DNA of 64,000 bases from Oceanisphaera sp. IT1-181. GTDB lineage: Bacteria > Pseudomonadota > Gammaproteobacteria > Enterobacterales > Aeromonadaceae. How positions within the stretch are numbered: the first letter of the stretch is position 1; each line of letters starts with the position of its first letter. Location of the stretch: positions 2,289,001 through 2,353,000 of the forward strand of contig NZ_CP136856.1 of the NCBI RefSeq assembly GCF_033807535.1, in the 5' to 3' direction. The notes under the pieces were generated by a model that was not told where the DNA came from, ran no database searches, and saw only the letters and a program-made list of their open reading frames with translations. The position numbers and the translations under genes were made by a program. Positions 63,032 to 64,000 of this stretch are shown one piece after another.

Positions 63032-63946
63032 ATGGCGGGCGTACTCGACTCGGTAAACCAAAGAACACAACTGGTGGGTCAGAACAGGTTGGAATTATTA
63101 CTGTTCAGGCTTAACGGGCGTCAACGATTTGGCATTAACGTGTTCAAGGTTAAAGAGGTGTTGCAGTGCCCTAAGCTGACGGTATTGCCGCAGCGTAATG
63201 CCGTTATTAAAGGCGTGGCTAATATACGTGGTAAAACCATCTCTATTATTGATATCAGTAAAGCCATGGGCGGGCAACCTGTTGAGCAGACTGAGAATAG
63301 CTTTGTGATTATTTCTGAATATAACCGTTCGGTGCAGGGTTTTTTAGTAGGCTCGGTAGACCGTATTGTGAATATGAATTGGGAAGCTATTTTACCGCCG
63401 CCTATAGGAACAGGCCGCTCTAATTATATGACTGCCGTTACTGAAATTGACGGTGAGCTAGTAGAGATATTAGACGTAGAAAAAATTCTCGATGAAATTG
63501 CGCCGCGCAACGTTATAGTTAAACAAGAATTGGTTGATGAAGTCTCTCATTTAATGACTGCCGAGCAAAAGCCCATTTTAATTGCCGATGACTCTTCTGT
63601 TGCCCGTCGTCAAATTCAAAAAACCATGGAAACACTGGGCCTGGAATGCATAGTGGTAGAAAACGGCAAGCTGGCGCTCAATAAATTGCGTGAGTTAGCA
63701 GCCCTTGGTCCGATTCTTGAACAGTTGTCTATGGTGATTTCTGATGTAGAAATGCCAGAAATGGATGGCTATACCTTAACGTCAGAAATTCGTAGTAATC
63801 CAGCCCTTAAAGATCTGCATGTTATTTTACATACCTCATTAAGTGGTGTGTTTAACAAAGCATTGATTGAAAAAGTCGGCGCCGATAATTTTATCGCCAA
63901 ATTCCATCCCGACGAGCTGGCATCAGCCGTGAAGGCTGCACTCTAA
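63032..63946 (+). CDS. cheV: Chemotaxis coupling/receiver protein CheV
   Basis: The 304-aa protein has a CheW-like domain (about 18-160, FRLNGRQRFGINVFKVKEVL) fused to a receiver domain (about 180-304; D186/D187, phospho-acceptor D238 in ISDVEMPEMDG). It adapts receptor-CheA coupling. It is transcribed divergently from flgA and heads cheV-cheR, which flgBCDE follows in related genomes. No clear FliA or sigma-54 promoter was found in the 209-bp gap. Confidence 0.96.
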   Translation: MAGVLDSVNQRTQLVGQNRLELLLFRLNGRQRFGINVFKVKEVLQCPKLTVLPQRNAVIKGVANIRGKTISIIDISKAMGGQPVEQTENSFVIISEYNRSVQGFLVGSVDRIVNMNWEAILPPPIGTGRSNYMTAVTEIDGELVEILDVEKILDEIAPRNVIVKQELVDEVSHLMTAEQKPILIADDSSVARRQIQKTMETLGLECIVVENGKLALNKLRELAALGPILEQLSMVISDVEMPEMDGYTLTSEIRSNPALKDLHVILHTSLSGVFNKALIEKVGADNFIAKFHPDELASAVKAAL

Positions 63947-63965
63947 ATTGCTGTAAAGGACACAG

Positions 63966-64000
63966 ATGAAAAATCTGACCGAGGAACAATACCGCGCGTT
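63966..64000 (+). CDS. cheR: Chemotaxis methyltransferase CheR (5' end only)
   Basis: Only eleven codons are visible (MKNLTEEQYRA). AAAGGA precedes the ATG, 19 bp after cheV. The call rests on the conserved flgA/cheV/cheR gene order. Confidence 0.75.
   Translation, partial: MKNLTEEQYRA

Overview
The window is a flagellar and chemotaxis supercluster of a polarly flagellated gammaproteobacterium. Gene order (cheV/cheR, flgA-flgM-flgN, flgF-L, flagellin, flaG-fliD-fliT-fliS, flrABC, fliE-R, flhBAFG, fliA, cheYZAB, motCD-type stator genes, parC-parP-cheW) matches the single contiguous layout of Shewanella-like and Aeromonadales-like genomes, with a FlrABC/sigma-54/FliA hierarchy. I suspect an Oceanisphaera/Oceanimonas-type organism, but the genus is inference. 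Almost all genes lie on the minus strand.

Layout by region. 1-8.2 kb: end of the chemotaxis operon (cheW, parP, parC, motD, motC, cheB, cheA, cheZ, cheY) behind a FliA-type promoter. 8.5-13.8 kb: fliA, flhG, flhF, flhA behind a sigma-54 promoter. 14.3-29.4 kb: export apparatus, C ring, hook-length control and MS ring (flhB, fliR-fliE), broken at fliR/fliQ, fliK/fliJ and fliJ/fliI by repeat arrays; a near-perfect sigma-54 site precedes fliE. 30.4-35.3 kb: flrC, flrB, flrA. 36.3-40.5 kb: fliS, fliT-like, fliD, flaG and one flagellin gene with a FliA promoter and a strong terminator. 40.9-49.1 kb: an accessory block with three toxin-antitoxin modules (HigBA-like, ParDE-like, HipBA), each with palindromic or repeated operator-like DNA, an IS66 element with a perfect 8-bp target duplication inside a GIY-YIG gene, a dense repeat array and an SSB-like gene. 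50-58.6 kb: flgL-flgF with its own sigma-54 promoter. 59.3-60.7 kb: an IS1111-type IS110 element. 61.3-64 kb: flgN, flgM, flgA on the minus strand and cheV, cheR on the plus strand.

Two observations stand out. First, flgF-flgL point towards flgN rather than following flgE. One inversion of the flgN-to-flgE block explains this, and the junction is filled with repeats and the IS1111-type element. Second, that element sits inside one arm of a repeated palindrome. The non-coding segment downstream of its transposase contains, in order, short stretches matching both halves of the target site and both element ends, as expected of a bridge/seek RNA.

The intergenic space is saturated with at least six repeat families. 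A: a composite two-arm palindrome with CCGTCAT/ATGACGG ends. B: a roughly 100-bp hairpin running from GTAG to CTAC. C: the CATTGCGAGGAGTG...CGCTCGCAAAGACG hairpin. E: a CCACGGAA-type 180-bp palindrome. F: a GCGTAATGCGAGAACAAG hairpin. The sixth is heptamer microsatellites. Families A, B and C lie in the same orientation in every copy I read, even where genes change strand. No tRNA, rRNA or CRISPR was seen.
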